Shown here: piece after piece, positions 1 to 9,030 of the stretch
Position numbering within the stretch: position 1 is the first letter of the stretch
Layout: each line of letters begins with the position of its first letter
Assembly (NCBI GenBank): GCA_958448635.1
Contig: CAUDEQ010000004.1
Span: 1 to 57,156, forward strand
Origin: an uncultured Bacillota bacterium
GTDB lineage: Bacteria > Bacillota > Clostridia > Peptostreptococcales > Anaerovoracaceae
Reading direction: 5' to 3'
Length of the DNA: 57,156 nucleotides
The notes under the pieces: model-generated
The model's database searches: none
What the model was told of the DNA's origin: nothing
Seen by the model: the letters and a program-made list of their open reading frames with translations, nothing else
Made by a program: the position numbers and the translations under genes

Positions 1-238
1 CGGATTCCACAGACGATATTTCTATGAAAGCGATATGTGGAATATTTTGATATGAGCTGCCCTTTTTTCCACGATTCGTTGATGTTGTTTATGAAAATGT
101 GGAATCCAATACCTTTTAGCGAGGATGATGTTTATGCAGATGTGGAATCCAATACCATCTAGCCTCATCACATGGCTCGGATTCCACAGACGATATCTTC
201 ATGAAAGCGATTTGTGGAATATTTTGATATGACCTGCC
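1..238. repeat. Cluster of palindromic and direct repeats
   Basis: A 61-nt sequence at 1-61 recurs at 178-238 with five mismatches. Between them a 33-nt sequence occurs twice (81-113 and 124-156). All copies are built around the word GGATTCCACA or its complement TGTGGAATCC, so the units can pair with one another. No convincing gene overlaps them. The cluster may continue beyond the left edge of the window. Confidence 0.8.
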
Positions 239-291
239 TTTTCTGTTACAGCGGCCTGCGGTACAGGTGGACGAGGCTTGATTTGGCGTAC

Positions 292-490
292 AAAAAAGCG
301 AGCTGTACATATGGCTCACCTGACCTGATCTTTGCCCCCACACCTGCCTTGACCCGGATTTTCCGGAGGACTTACTTCTAAACTACGCCATGATCACTGT
401 CGCCTTGCGAATCAGCTTACGTGGGACCTTTTGCCCGTAGCTGGCCTGGCCTTTCAATCACAGACATGAGCCATATGTACAGCTCGCTTT
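292..490 (-). ncRNA. Structured RNA, probable raiA-motif RNA
   Basis: A perfect 24-bp inverted repeat (295-318 with 467-490) closes a domain of about 196 nt. On the minus strand the 3' arm runs straight into six U residues (292-297), so the closing helix would also serve as a terminator. The interior has further short helices, for example CCGGA-UUUU-CCGG near 358. There is no plausible reading frame. It lies just downstream of comF on the same strand. The raiA RNA motif of Bacillota is about this length, is closed by a long terminal helix, and sits typically near comF/raiA genes. Structure and position are seen; the family name is inference. A small non-autonomous element with terminal inverted repeats is the main alternative. 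Confidence 0.55.
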
Positions 491-711
491 ATATGAAGTT
501 TTTAAGCAATTTCCAAAAGGACAAAATACGGCTGTTCCATCGATATCCGAAAATCCGCCATATCCCGGCCCTTGGCATATGCTGTTTTTGTACTATGTGA
601 GGAGTATGGAGATGTCTTCAGGAAACTGCCCGACCTTTGGCAGCCGATGTTTTTGTACGCTTGCCGAATGTCGCAGGCTTGCCCGTTTTCCGGCGCTTCA
701 TATGGCAGTTC

Positions 712-1500
712 TCATTCGTCGTCCTCTTCCGGCCGCCTGTTTCCTCCGCTGGCCAGAGTCAGCACATATACGACGGCAGCCCCCGCATCCATCAGAACCT
801 TGCTGCAGTTGTCCACAGTAGCTCCCGTAGTGTATATATCGTCCACCAGCAATACGGTTTTATTCCTTATGAGTCTGCAGTATCTCTCCCTACTGCTTTC
901 CCCTGCTTCACCTGCTATGCAAAAGGCCCCTTCCAGGGCAAGGCGTCTGTCTGCCGGACCGAGGCTCCTCAGCAGCTGTGTTTCCTTCCTCCTTATCAGG
1001 ATATCCTCCCTTACAGGAATTCCCCATAGCTTGGAAAGTCTTCTGCTCATCAGCGAAGACTGGTTGTATCCGCGCTTTTTCATTCGCCTGCGGCTTATGG
1101 GTACAGGTATTATAACATCAGGCCGTATGTCTTCACAAGATATACGATCGTAAAGTATATCTCCGAATTTATTGGCCAGGTAGCCTTTGCCGCTGTATTT
1201 GTGCTCCAACAGCACCTTTCTCTCGTAAAGACCGTAGGTCAGGCAGCTGAAGCCTTTTTCGAAATAGTGGCTGTGCGCCATACAGTCGTAGCACAGTCTG
1301 CCTCTGTATGTGTCGGGCAGCGCCTTCCCGCATTTTTCACATGTTCTGCCGTTTATCCAGTGAAATTTTTTTACGCATACATCGCAAAGCGCATACGGTC
1401 TGCTCCTGTCTATGAGGCTTCCGCAGCATATGCAATATATGTTGGACGGAAAAATCGCCTCGTCAATGGCGCTTTTCAGCCCTTTCCATCCTTTCATCAT
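712..1500 (-). CDS. comF: ComF family phosphoribosyltransferase-like protein
   Basis: 262 aa, usual for ComF proteins. The N-terminal third carries zinc-finger cysteine pairs (about C23/C26, C39/C42, C54/C57, C70/C73). The rest is a type I phosphoribosyltransferase fold with the conserved IPVPISRRRMKKRGYNQ stretch (131-147) and the PRPP-binding motif VLLVDDIYTTGAT (216-228). ComF proteins are linked to DNA uptake in competent bacteria, but their enzymatic substrate is not settled. The gene lies 45 bp downstream of recD2 on the same strand, so the two probably share a transcript. A purine-rich stretch (GGGGAAAGAGA) precedes the double ATG start. Confidence 0.9.
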   Translation of the reverse strand: MMKGWKGLKSAIDEAIFPSNIYCICCGSLIDRSRPYALCDVCVKKFHWINGRTCEKCGKALPDTYRGRLCYDCMAHSHYFEKGFSCLTYGLYERKVLLEHKYSGKGYLANKFGDILYDRISCEDIRPDVIIPVPISRRRMKKRGYNQSSLMSRRLSKLWGIPVREDILIRRKETQLLRSLGPADRRLALEGAFCIAGEAGESSRERYCRLIRNKTVLLVDDIYTTGATVDNCSKVLMDAGAAVVYVLTLASGGNRRPEEDDE

Positions 1501-1545
1501 TCTCTTTCCCCTTTCCCCTATGCTTCCTGCAGCTGCTTAGTGGTA

Positions 1546-3777
1546 TCAGCCTCCGCTGTCCATGCTCAGCTGAAGATATCTTCTCAGTCTTACCCCTAGT
1601 CCTGAGAATCTCTCGCTTATTCTGTCATTGTCCACCATGTCCTTGAGCCTGTTTTCCGAGCCTACCAGAACGACGACCTTCTTGCCTCTGGTCACCGCAG
1701 TGTACAGCAGATTTCTCGTGGCCAGCATAGGCGGAAACCAGCTGATGGGCATTATTATCACCGGAAATTCACTGCCCTGACTCTTATGGACGGTAACGGC
1801 ATACGCCAGCTCCAGCTCGTCCAGCTGACTGAAGCTGTAGGTGACGTATTTCGTCTCATCGTAAACCACCGTCAGCTCATTGAATTCTCTGTCTATCTTT
1901 TGTATAAAGCCCACGTCGCCGTTGAATACACCTTCTCCCTCCGTAAAGTCCTCCAGGTTTTTCCAGGTCAGCTGATAGTTGTTCTTTATCTGCATCACCT
2001 TGTCTCCCTCACGAAAGAGCTTTTCACCGAAGGTTTTTTCCTCCAGACCGCTGCATGGCGGATTGAGGACCTCCTGCAGCTCCTTGTTGAGATTGATGCT
2101 TCCCAGAAGCCCCTTTCTTACAGGCGTAAGAATCTGTATATCCGACACCGGCGACAGCTCCTTGTAATAGTCCGGCAGTCTGGTGATGCAAAGCTCCTTA
2201 ACTGTGGCCAGCATCTCCTTTTCCGTGCTCCTCCTGAGCATGAAGAAGTCCTTGCCCTTTGCATTACAATCAGGATATTCCCCCTTGTTTATCTTGTGGG
2301 CATTGACTACGATCATGGACTCGCCCGCCTGCCTGAAGATCTCCGTGAGCCCGGTGCATTGAATGTACTCGCTGGCTATGATATCCCTCAGTACGTTTCC
2401 GGCCCCCACGGACGGCAGCTGATCTGCGTCGCCCACGATGATGAGCCTCGTCCCCGGCTTCACGGCGCTGACAAGACCGTTCATCAGCATCAGATCTATC
2501 ATGGATGCCTCGTCCACGATCACTGCATCGCAATCCAGAGGGTTTTCCCTGGTCCTGCCGAACTTCATCGAATCCTCGGCCTCGGAATAGTAGTATTCCA
2601 AAAGCCGATGTATAGTGGAAGCGTAATGTCCGGACGTCTCCGTTATCCTCTTGGCGGCTCTGCCGGTGGGGGCAGCGATGGCCGTCTTGAGGCCGCTGTC
2701 CTCCAGTATGTTGATTATCGTGTTGATTATCGTCGTCTTACCTGTTCCGGGGCCGCCTGTGATGACGGAAACTCCCGTGTTCAGCGAATTGGTGACGGCA
2801 CGCTTCTGGTTGTCGGAAAGATATATGCCCGTGGCTGCTTCAGTCCTCGATATGAGGCTGTCCACTGTGGCCGATACCGGCTTCAGTCTCGCCGAGTTTA
2901 TCTCCTCCAAAGCTCTGCACACATTCTGTTCCGCTATGTAGTAAGGCATCAGGAACACCACGTTCCTGCCGTCCAGATTTTCTATGTGAATGTCTCCTTC
3001 AAAGGCCATGGCCGTCAGCTGATCTTCGATGAGCTCGATGTTCAAATCCAGCAGCTGCCCCGTCCTCTCGCACAGCAGCTTCTGCGGCAGGAAGGTATTT
3101 CCCTCTCCCGCATAATATGAAAGGGTGAATCTTATGCCGCTTCTTATCCTGTATTCGTCGTCAGCGGCAACGCCCATCTTTTCCGCTATTTTGTCGGCTT
3201 TTTTGAAGCCTATGCCGAACACATCCCGTACCATTCTGTAAGGGTTTTCCTCTATGGCGCTGACCGTATCGCTTCCATACACCTGATACAGCTTCACCGC
3301 ATAGTTTACGCTTATTCCGAACTGCTGCAGGTAAAGCGTCACATTGGCGAATTCTCTGTGTTTTGCAAAGGCCTCAGCTATCTTGTCGGCCGTCTTTTCT
3401 CCTATGCCGGACACTTCCGTCAATCTGTGGGGCTCCTCTTCTATGATGTGCAGCGCATCCTTTCCAAATCTGGCCACTATGGCTGCCGCAGTCTTTCTTC
3501 CTATGCCCTTCATCACCCCTGACGACAGAAATTCCCTGATTCCCGCCTCCGTGGACGGCATGACCTCCTGAAATCCTTTTACTGAAAACTGCTCTCCATA
3601 GGAAGGATGCTCCACAAAGGAACCTGTGATGATGTAGCTCTTTCCTGCAGAAGCTGCAGGGATATTCCCCACGATGGTAAACGCCTCGATATCAGTCTCA
3701 AAAACGGCTACAGTGTAGCCGTTTTCGTTGTTGTGAAATATTATTTCCGCTATCAATCCCTGTTTTTCTTCAATCAT
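1546..3777 (-). CDS. recD2: ATP-dependent RecD-like DNA helicase RecD2
   Basis: 743 aa. A 5'-3' DNA helicase of superfamily 1B that acts outside a RecBCD complex in bacteria lacking RecBC, where it is implicated in repair and replication-fork processing. The N-terminal part contains helix-hairpin-helix repeats (about 85-140 and 180-200, e.g. GIGRKTAAAI, VSGIGEKTA). The motor core shows Walker A GGPGTGKT (341-348), Walker B VDEAS (421-425), GDADQLPSVGAG (449-460), and C-terminal motifs VTVHKSQGSEF and YTAVTRGKK. The start is ATG with only a weak upstream Shine-Dalgarno. It stands 29 bp from the preceding nucleotidyltransferase-like gene and 45 bp from comF. Confidence 0.95.
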   Translation of the reverse strand: MIEEKQGLIAEIIFHNNENGYTVAVFETDIEAFTIVGNIPAASAGKSYIITGSFVEHPSYGEQFSVKGFQEVMPSTEAGIREFLSSGVMKGIGRKTAAAIVARFGKDALHIIEEEPHRLTEVSGIGEKTADKIAEAFAKHREFANVTLYLQQFGISVNYAVKLYQVYGSDTVSAIEENPYRMVRDVFGIGFKKADKIAEKMGVAADDEYRIRSGIRFTLSYYAGEGNTFLPQKLLCERTGQLLDLNIELIEDQLTAMAFEGDIHIENLDGRNVVFLMPYYIAEQNVCRALEEINSARLKPVSATVDSLISRTEAATGIYLSDNQKRAVTNSLNTGVSVITGGPGTGKTTIINTIINILEDSGLKTAIAAPTGRAAKRITETSGHYASTIHRLLEYYYSEAEDSMKFGRTRENPLDCDAVIVDEASMIDLMLMNGLVSAVKPGTRLIIVGDADQLPSVGAGNVLRDIIASEYIQCTGLTEIFRQAGESMIVVNAHKINKGEYPDCNAKGKDFFMLRRSTEKEMLATVKELCITRLPDYYKELSPVSDIQILTPVRKGLLGSINLNKELQEVLNPPCSGLEEKTFGEKLFREGDKVMQIKNNYQLTWKNLEDFTEGEGVFNGDVGFIQKIDREFNELTVVYDETKYVTYSFSQLDELELAYAVTVHKSQGSEFPVIIMPISWFPPMLATRNLLYTAVTRGKKVVVLVGSENRLKDMVDNDRISERFSGLGVRLRRYLQLSMDSGG

Positions 3778-3806
3778 TTTATACGTTATGCAGCCTTACC
3801 CGAAAA

Positions 3807-5075
3807 TCATCTGAGCCAGCTCACACCTCTGAGGGAGGCCTTGAGCTTGCTCTTGTTGTACTGCTTTGCAAGGCTCAGCAGTTCCTTTCTCTTGTTCTTG
3901 GACGGTTTCTGATGCACGGCAGCAGGAAGAAGGCTCAGCAGATATGCTGCTCTTTCCGGATCGTCGGTTATCCCCGCCTCCATAATGTCGTTCACATCTA
4001 TAGCCAGATCCTCCTCAAAGATCGGCTGTTTTTCAGTCAGTATCATCTTCAGTATGTACTCACGTCCTTCGATCTTGGAGTCGTTGTAGTCGAATACTAT
4101 GACCTGCGCTTTGCTCAGCTTGTCGTAGAACTTGTATTTATCCCAGCCGTGCTTGTATATATACTGCTTTATCATGACGTCATTTCCGGCGAAATGAAGG
4201 TCCTGCGTGTATCTGTCGGCGTCTATGAGAAGCTCCAGATCCTCTTCGTCGTAAGGCAGGTTTCTGATCACATCGTTGTAGCTCTTGCCGAAGCACATGG
4301 CCACAAGCGCCATTCTTCTCAGCGGTATCTGCTTCGTCTTATCTATGTTGTTGAGGAGTATTTCCAGCTCCTTGGCGCTTCTCTTGCCGGCTGCGGCCAT
4401 GGCCTTTTCTCCCACGATTCCTGTCAGCAGTCCTAAATCGGCTATCATCTTGAGGGCCTTTCCCGTGTTTTTCCCACCGATTATCTGCATGTATTCGAAA
4501 AGCACATCCTCCTTATCCGCATCTTTCAGCAGTCCGGCATTTTTCCCGATGATGTCAGCCAGGCTCTTGTGAAGGTCAAAGCCGTATAAGGAAACGTATC
4601 TGATTGCCTTGAGCATCCTTGCGGGATTTTTCCTGTATATGCCTTCCGCTGCAGGGGTCGGCTTAAGCAGCATGGTCTTGATGTCTTCCCTGCCGCCGTA
4701 AGGGTCCACAGGTGTTTTCTGAGGGTGCTCTGCGATGGCTTCCGCCGTCAAATCGTATAGCTTCAGCTGATCCTCCATGGAGCCCTGAAGTGTCACTATG
4801 TCGGCGATGACACCTTCAAAATAGTCAGCCACATTTATGTCATCTGAAATGACCTCCCTTGAGTAGTCCAGCCTCATGGTCCTCTTGCCTATGGCTTCTC
4901 CCTCAGGGAACAGCTCCTTCAGCTTATCCTGCGGGCAGTCGGTGTAAAGATCCCAGTCAAGAGGCTCCCGACCGACGTATGACGCCATGACGCATTGTCC
5001 GGCGCAATATACCTCATATCCTGCCGAAGACAGCTGATTTATTATCTTATTTATCTCTTTTGGTCTTTTTATCAT
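3807..5075 (-). CDS. Divergent CCA-adding enzyme/poly(A) polymerase-like protein
   Basis: 422 aa, typical of the class II tRNA nucleotidyltransferase family in length and layout: nucleotidyltransferase head (about 1-130), a VDPYGGREDI stretch, the RNA-binding neck (YRKNPARMLKAIRY, about 147-160) and a helical C-terminus. The acidic pair D40/D42 (LDWDLYTD) is present. The usual glycine/arginine loop GGxVRD reads AGQCVMA, and the RRDFTINA nucleotide-recognition motif reads KLYDLTAEA. Loss of both arginine signatures suggests altered substrate choice or loss of activity, so a CCA-adding role should not be assumed. The start is ATG after GAGAGGT. It lies 29 bp upstream of recD2. Confidence 0.8.
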   Translation of the reverse strand: MIKRPKEINKIINQLSSAGYEVYCAGQCVMASYVGREPLDWDLYTDCPQDKLKELFPEGEAIGKRTMRLDYSREVISDDINVADYFEGVIADIVTLQGSMEDQLKLYDLTAEAIAEHPQKTPVDPYGGREDIKTMLLKPTPAAEGIYRKNPARMLKAIRYVSLYGFDLHKSLADIIGKNAGLLKDADKEDVLFEYMQIIGGKNTGKALKMIADLGLLTGIVGEKAMAAAGKRSAKELEILLNNIDKTKQIPLRRMALVAMCFGKSYNDVIRNLPYDEEDLELLIDADRYTQDLHFAGNDVMIKQYIYKHGWDKYKFYDKLSKAQVIVFDYNDSKIEGREYILKMILTEKQPIFEEDLAIDVNDIMEAGITDDPERAAYLLSLLPAAVHQKPSKNKRKELLSLAKQYNKSKLKASLRGVSWLR

Positions 5076-5220
5076 CTACCGAACCTCTCTTACTTAAATA
5101 ATTTTTGGATACACTTTTAAAATGCGCTTTTTCTATGTGCGCCATTTCCTTGCGTGATGCTTGCAGCTATATATTCAGGCTCCCGTTTATGCACAAATGC
5201 TGCGCCCCGCTACACCTATA

Positions 5221-6180
5221 TCACTCGGAAACCCTGTATATTGTCCTGTTATCCAATGTCCATACCTTGTCACTGAACTGTCCCGGTTCCGTCTTCTCTA
5301 TGGCTTCCTGCATATCGAACATCTTGGCATCTATCATATCAAGATAATGCAGCATTTCCGCTTCAGGAAAGAGCGGCCTCTTCGGGCTGCCGAATTCCGG
5401 CTCGTAGTGATGCGACAGCATCATGTGCTCCAGCATCACTGCCTTTTCTCTCGGTACGTTCAGCTCCTCGGCTAACCTGTCGATGGTTCTCACTCCCTGA
5501 ACGAGGTGGCCCAGCATCTTTCCTTCAAAAGAATATCCCGAAGCCATACCCAGTTCATTGGCAACTATCTCATTGAGCTTTTCCATATCATGGAGTATCA
5601 CTCCGGCCATCACCAGCTCGCTGTTGAGGTTTGTATATACCTGGCAAACCTTTTCAGCTGTCATGAGCATCCTCTTTATGTGGTAAAGGAGGCCTGCCAG
5701 CTCGGCGTGATGGTTTTTCTGCGCTGCCGGATAGTACATCAGCTTGTCTCTGTTGGCCTCAAGCTGCCTTACGCATATGGCTCTGAGATCTCTGTCGCTG
5801 AAGGCTTCGGCCTTTCCCAATATGTAGGAATACATATCCGACGCATCCTCAGGAGCCGCCTTGATGTAATCCTTCATCTCAATGTTATCCTCTGCAGATG
5901 TCTGCCTTATCCTGGTGACTCTCAGCTGCTTCATGCCGTTCCACTCTGTGACCAGAGCCTTTACCTTGATGACGCTGCCTTCCTTTATCTTGTTGAGTCC
6001 CGGAAGCTCCTCATCGGCTATATCCCATTTCTTGGCTGAGATTTCCCCCGTTCTGTCTGCCAGCAGCAGATCAAGATATGCTTTTTTGTTGGAGCCCACC
6101 TTTACCGCCACGGATTTTACTATGAGGTAGGTTACAAGCTCCTGACTTATCTTTATATCTGAAATGTATATGTCTTTCAT
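5221..6180 (-). CDS. yhaM: YhaM-type 3'-5' exoribonuclease (OB-fold + HD domain)
   Basis: 319 aa from the chosen ATG. The N-terminal half (about 1-95) is an OB-type nucleic-acid-binding fold, as in YhaM; the C-terminal half is an HD phosphohydrolase domain with KNHHAELAGLLYHI and ILHDMEKL supplying metal-binding His/Asp residues. YhaM proteins are Mn-dependent 3'-5' exonucleases that trim RNA in Firmicutes. An in-frame start 45 bases upstream exists, but the internal ATG at 6180 has AAAGGA at the right distance and the family's usual N-terminus (MKDIYISDI). It is probably cytoplasmic and is the first gene of this minus-strand group. Confidence 0.9.
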   Translation of the reverse strand: MKDIYISDIKISQELVTYLIVKSVAVKVGSNKKAYLDLLLADRTGEISAKKWDIADEELPGLNKIKEGSVIKVKALVTEWNGMKQLRVTRIRQTSAEDNIEMKDYIKAAPEDASDMYSYILGKAEAFSDRDLRAICVRQLEANRDKLMYYPAAQKNHHAELAGLLYHIKRMLMTAEKVCQVYTNLNSELVMAGVILHDMEKLNEIVANELGMASGYSFEGKMLGHLVQGVRTIDRLAEELNVPREKAVMLEHMMLSHHYEPEFGSPKRPLFPEAEMLHYLDMIDAKMFDMQEAIEKTEPGQFSDKVWTLDNRTIYRVSE

Positions 6181-6350
6181 AGCTGTCGTTCCTTTCGTGT
6201 CATTAGTGCGGATACTGATGCGCACCCGCCGTGTTATTATTTTACCATACTTTTATGCTGAATTGACGGAAAGTTTAAAAAACTGCTCCATTAATATTCC
6301 CCTGCTACGGGTAAAATCTTATCAGCGCCCACAGCGGAGAGGCTCAAAGT

Positions 6351-6385
6351 AAATTAAAAATCCCGAAGCTGCATCGCTCCGGGAT
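6351..6385 (-). terminator. Rho-independent terminator after the CoA-transferase gene
   Basis: Hairpin 6360-6385 (ATCCCGAAGC paired with GCTCCGGGAT, one mismatch) followed on the minus strand by a U-rich tract (6351-6360). It lies about 115 bases beyond the CoA-transferase stop codon. Confidence 0.8.
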
Positions 6386-6500
6386 CGATTGTTTCTATGT
6401 ATGCGGTCAGCTTGGGCTCCGCATTTGTCTCCTGATGCCCGCAAGGCTCTATCAAGCTCCGCATTTGTCGCCTGAGTCCAACGGCTGTCTCCTGATGCAG
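6386..6500. repeat. Spacer with imperfect 40-bp tandem repeat
   Basis: GCTCCGCATTTGTCKCCTGA occurs at 6416-6435 and 6456-6475, and a third partial copy (CTGTCTCCTGATGC) ends near 6498. The copies lie between the terminator and the stop codon of the CoA-transferase. No gene is visible in 6181-6500. Confidence 0.7.
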
Positions 6501-7856
6501 CTATCTCTTGTTGCTGGTCCTCCAGATTCCCATCTTCTCAGCGTCTCTGATAAGCTCGTCTCTGAAATCAGGATGCGCTATGGATATGAGCGCTTCTGCT
6601 CTCTCCCATACGGTGAGGCCCTTGAGAATCACCTTGCCGTATTCCGTAACGACGAAGTGGGTGTTGGTTCTCGTATCTGTAACCACCGAGCCTTCTGTCA
6701 GTGTCGGTCTGATTCTCGATTTCAGGTTTCCTTCCTTGTCCTTGAATGTGGAAGAACAGCATATAAAGCTCTTTCCACCCTTGGAAAGGTATGCGCCCAG
6801 CACGAAGTCCAGCTGTCCGCCTGCGCCGCTGATGTGCTTGATTCCTGCGCTTTCCGCATTCACCTGCCCGAAGAGGTCGATATCCACAGCGTTGTTGATG
6901 GAAATGAAGTTGTCCAGTGAGCTTATGACTCTGATATCGTTGGTGTAGTCCACCGGTGCGCTGAGACATTCAGGATTGTTGTTGAGAAAATCATACATTT
7001 TCTGAGAGCCTGCACCGAAGGCATATGCCTGCCTTCCCTTATCGATGTTCTTCTGTGCGCCGGTGATCTTTCCGGCGTTGGCGATGTCTACGAATCCGTC
7101 TACGAACATTTCTGTATGTACGCCCAGATCCTTCAAATCAGATTCCGCTATCATCGAGCCCACGGCATTGGGCATTCCGCCTATACCCAGCTGCAGACAT
7201 GCTCCGTTGGGAATTTCCTCCACGATGAGCTCTGCCACCTTTCGGTCGATTTCGCCGGACGGCGCCACTCCCATCACGTCCATCGGCGTATTGCCGCTTT
7301 CCACGATGGCGTCGACCTGGGAGATATGTATTTTTTCTCCTCCCGGATGTCCTCCCAGACATACAGGCATGTTTTCATTGACTTCGAGAACGATGTGCTT
7401 TGCCCTGCTGCACATGTCTCTAAGGTGTGAGGCGGCCGGCCCGAAGTTGAAATACCCCTCCGCATCCATAGGCGCAACTCTCATCATTGCCACGTCCACA
7501 GGATCAGGAAGATCTCTGTAGTATCTCGGAAGCTCTGAATATCTTATAGGCGCATAGAATGAAAAGCCCTTGGCGATTCCCTTTCTCTCAACGCCTGTCA
7601 TGTGCCAGCTGTTCCATGAAATGTGCTTTGCGGCGTCTTCCATCTTGAAGATTTCCAATTCTCTAAGAACAACTCCTCCACGGAAATTGATATCGTAAAG
7701 ATCCTCTTCCTTTATTCTCTTTGCAATGGCAATGTCAAGATCATAAGGCACACCTATGGACCATCCGAAATCCACCCAGTCTCCTGTCTTAACTACTTTC
7801 ACAGCTTCTTCTGCGGTTTTGAGCTTTGCAGCGTATTCTTTTCTGAAGTCCTGCAT
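6501..7856 (-). CDS. Butyryl-CoA:acetate / 4-hydroxybutyrate CoA-transferase family
   Basis: 451 aa, the normal size for class I acetyl-CoA hydrolase/transferase family enzymes. GVHTEMFVDGF places the catalytic glutamate at E249, which forms the enzyme-CoA thioester; SGAGGQLDF (about 343-351) is the glycine-rich CoA-binding loop. These enzymes pass CoA from butyryl-CoA (or 4-hydroxybutyryl-CoA) to acetate at the end of butyrate fermentation. Substrate cannot be decided from sequence alone. The gene has its own candidate promoter in the 121-bp upstream gap, an RBS (AAGAGGATG) and a downstream terminator, so it is probably monocistronic. Confidence 0.9.
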   Translation of the reverse strand: MQDFRKEYAAKLKTAEEAVKVVKTGDWVDFGWSIGVPYDLDIAIAKRIKEEDLYDINFRGGVVLRELEIFKMEDAAKHISWNSWHMTGVERKGIAKGFSFYAPIRYSELPRYYRDLPDPVDVAMMRVAPMDAEGYFNFGPAASHLRDMCSRAKHIVLEVNENMPVCLGGHPGGEKIHISQVDAIVESGNTPMDVMGVAPSGEIDRKVAELIVEEIPNGACLQLGIGGMPNAVGSMIAESDLKDLGVHTEMFVDGFVDIANAGKITGAQKNIDKGRQAYAFGAGSQKMYDFLNNNPECLSAPVDYTNDIRVISSLDNFISINNAVDIDLFGQVNAESAGIKHISGAGGQLDFVLGAYLSKGGKSFICCSSTFKDKEGNLKSRIRPTLTEGSVVTDTRTNTHFVVTEYGKVILKGLTVWERAEALISIAHPDFRDELIRDAEKMGIWRTSNKR

Positions 7857-7947
7857 TTTATCATCCTCTTTTCTGTAATAAACCGAATATCTTTTTCAGT
7901 GTAATGCATGCCGCCCTGTAATCATCACGACTGCGACATAATACTTC

Positions 7948-7977
7948 ATCATATAATCCTTTAAATTATATCAGCAA
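7948..7977 (-). promoter_or_regulatory. Candidate promoter for the CoA-transferase gene
   Basis: On the minus strand TTGCTG (7972-7977), an 18-bp spacer and TATGAT (7948-7953). It begins just after the stop codon of the upstream AIR-synthase-like gene. Match is moderate. Confidence 0.4.
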
Positions 7978-9000
7978 TCAGCTGTTTTCTTCAACACCCA
8001 ATTTACCTACTACCTTGTATATCTCGTCGGAGGACGGCGGTGCAATATCCTCTGAAGTGCCGTCTGCCCGTATCAGCTTTATTCCGGCCTCCGCCTCCTC
8101 TATCCTGCCGATTATGCTGCAGGGAACGCCTTCGGCTTCCATAGCCGACAGCATGGCAGTCTTCCTGTCCGACGGCACTATGATCACCATGGAGCCGCTG
8201 GATATCAGCCTCAGCGGATCTATATCGAAATAGCTGCAGAGCTTCCTGGTTTCAGGCTCCATAGGGATTTCCTTCTCCCATACGGTGATGCCTCTGCCTG
8301 CAATCTGGCACATCTCCCAGACTGATCCCAAAATGCCGCCCTCGGTGATGTCGTGCATACCGTGTGTGCCTATTTCTCCTGCCGCCCTGCCTTCGGCGAC
8401 AACGCTTACAAGATCAAGAAATCCTACTGCCCTTTTCAGCTCTTCATCTGTAAGCACCTCGCCAAGATGTCCGGCGTAGTCGCAGGCGATGATGCCGCTG
8501 CCTTCAAGACCTGCAGCCTTTGTCATCATCACGTAATCTCCCACGTCCATGCTGCTTCCGCTTTGTGAACTGCCGCTTACGGCTTTTCCTATGGCCGTTG
8601 ACACTATCACGGGCTGCTTGACGGCCGGCGTGATCTCCGTATGACCTCCGATTATCTCCACCTTCAGCTCTGCTGCAGTATCCGCAGCCTGACCCATGAT
8701 ATACTCCACATCCTCCTCGGTGGTTCCGTCAGGCAGCATTACCGCCAGCATTATCCCCAGTGGCTGCACTCCGTTGGAGGCTATGTCGTTGCATGTTATA
8801 TGTATGGCGAGCCTGCCAATATCGCTGACTGCCGCAGTTATAGGGTCCGTCGACATGATACATTCGTATTCTCCGAAATCCATGACGGCGCAATCCTCTC
8901 CGATTCCCGGTCTCACCTTTACTTCATCGCTTCTGTAGGTTATCTTGTCAAATACAAGCTTCTTCAGCAAATCGCTGTCCAATTTCCCAGTTTTTAGCAT
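7978..9000 (-). CDS. AIR synthase-like (PurM/HypE/ThiL fold) protein
   Basis: 340 aa. It has the two-domain PurM-like layout: an N-terminal nucleotide-binding half beginning with RPGIGEDCAVMDF (about 30-42) and MSTDPI, followed by a C-terminal half with HDITEGGILGSVWEM and a glycine-rich SSGSMVII segment. Enzymes of this fold (PurM, PurL, ThiL, SelD, HypE) form acyl-phosphate intermediates with ATP. HypE ends in a conserved cysteine; this protein ends GVEENS and lacks it, so a HypE hydrogenase-maturation role is unlikely, and no purine or thiamine gene is nearby. Its substrate is unknown. It sits 30 bp from ligA on the same strand with an AGAGGA ribosome site. Confidence 0.8.
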   Translation of the reverse strand: MLKTGKLDSDLLKKLVFDKITYRSDEVKVRPGIGEDCAVMDFGEYECIMSTDPITAAVSDIGRLAIHITCNDIASNGVQPLGIMLAVMLPDGTTEEDVEYIMGQAADTAAELKVEIIGGHTEITPAVKQPVIVSTAIGKAVSGSSQSGSSMDVGDYVMMTKAAGLEGSGIIACDYAGHLGEVLTDEELKRAVGFLDLVSVVAEGRAAGEIGTHGMHDITEGGILGSVWEMCQIAGRGITVWEKEIPMEPETRKLCSYFDIDPLRLISSGSMVIIVPSDRKTAMLSAMEAEGVPCSIIGRIEEAEAGIKLIRADGTSEDIAPPSSDEIYKVVGKLGVEENS

Positions 9001-9030
9001 TTTAATATCCTCTTTCTTCCTCTGCCGTCA

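Noticed and set aside
1..238. CRISPR array
   Set aside because: Repeats differ in length and orientation, spacing is irregular and no cas gene is present.
295..490. Miniature inverted-repeat transposable element
   Set aside because: Perfect terminal repeats fit, but no target duplication is seen, and position by comF plus the U-tract after the helix favour a structured RNA. Not fully excluded.
1786..3120. Long plus-strand open frame (444 codons) opposite recD2
   Set aside because: Antisense shadow of a well-supported helicase gene; no protein-like motifs or ribosome site.
7978..9000. HypE hydrogenase maturation protein
   Set aside because: The C-terminal cysteine needed for HypE is absent and no hyp genes are nearby; kept as a general AIR-synthase-like protein.
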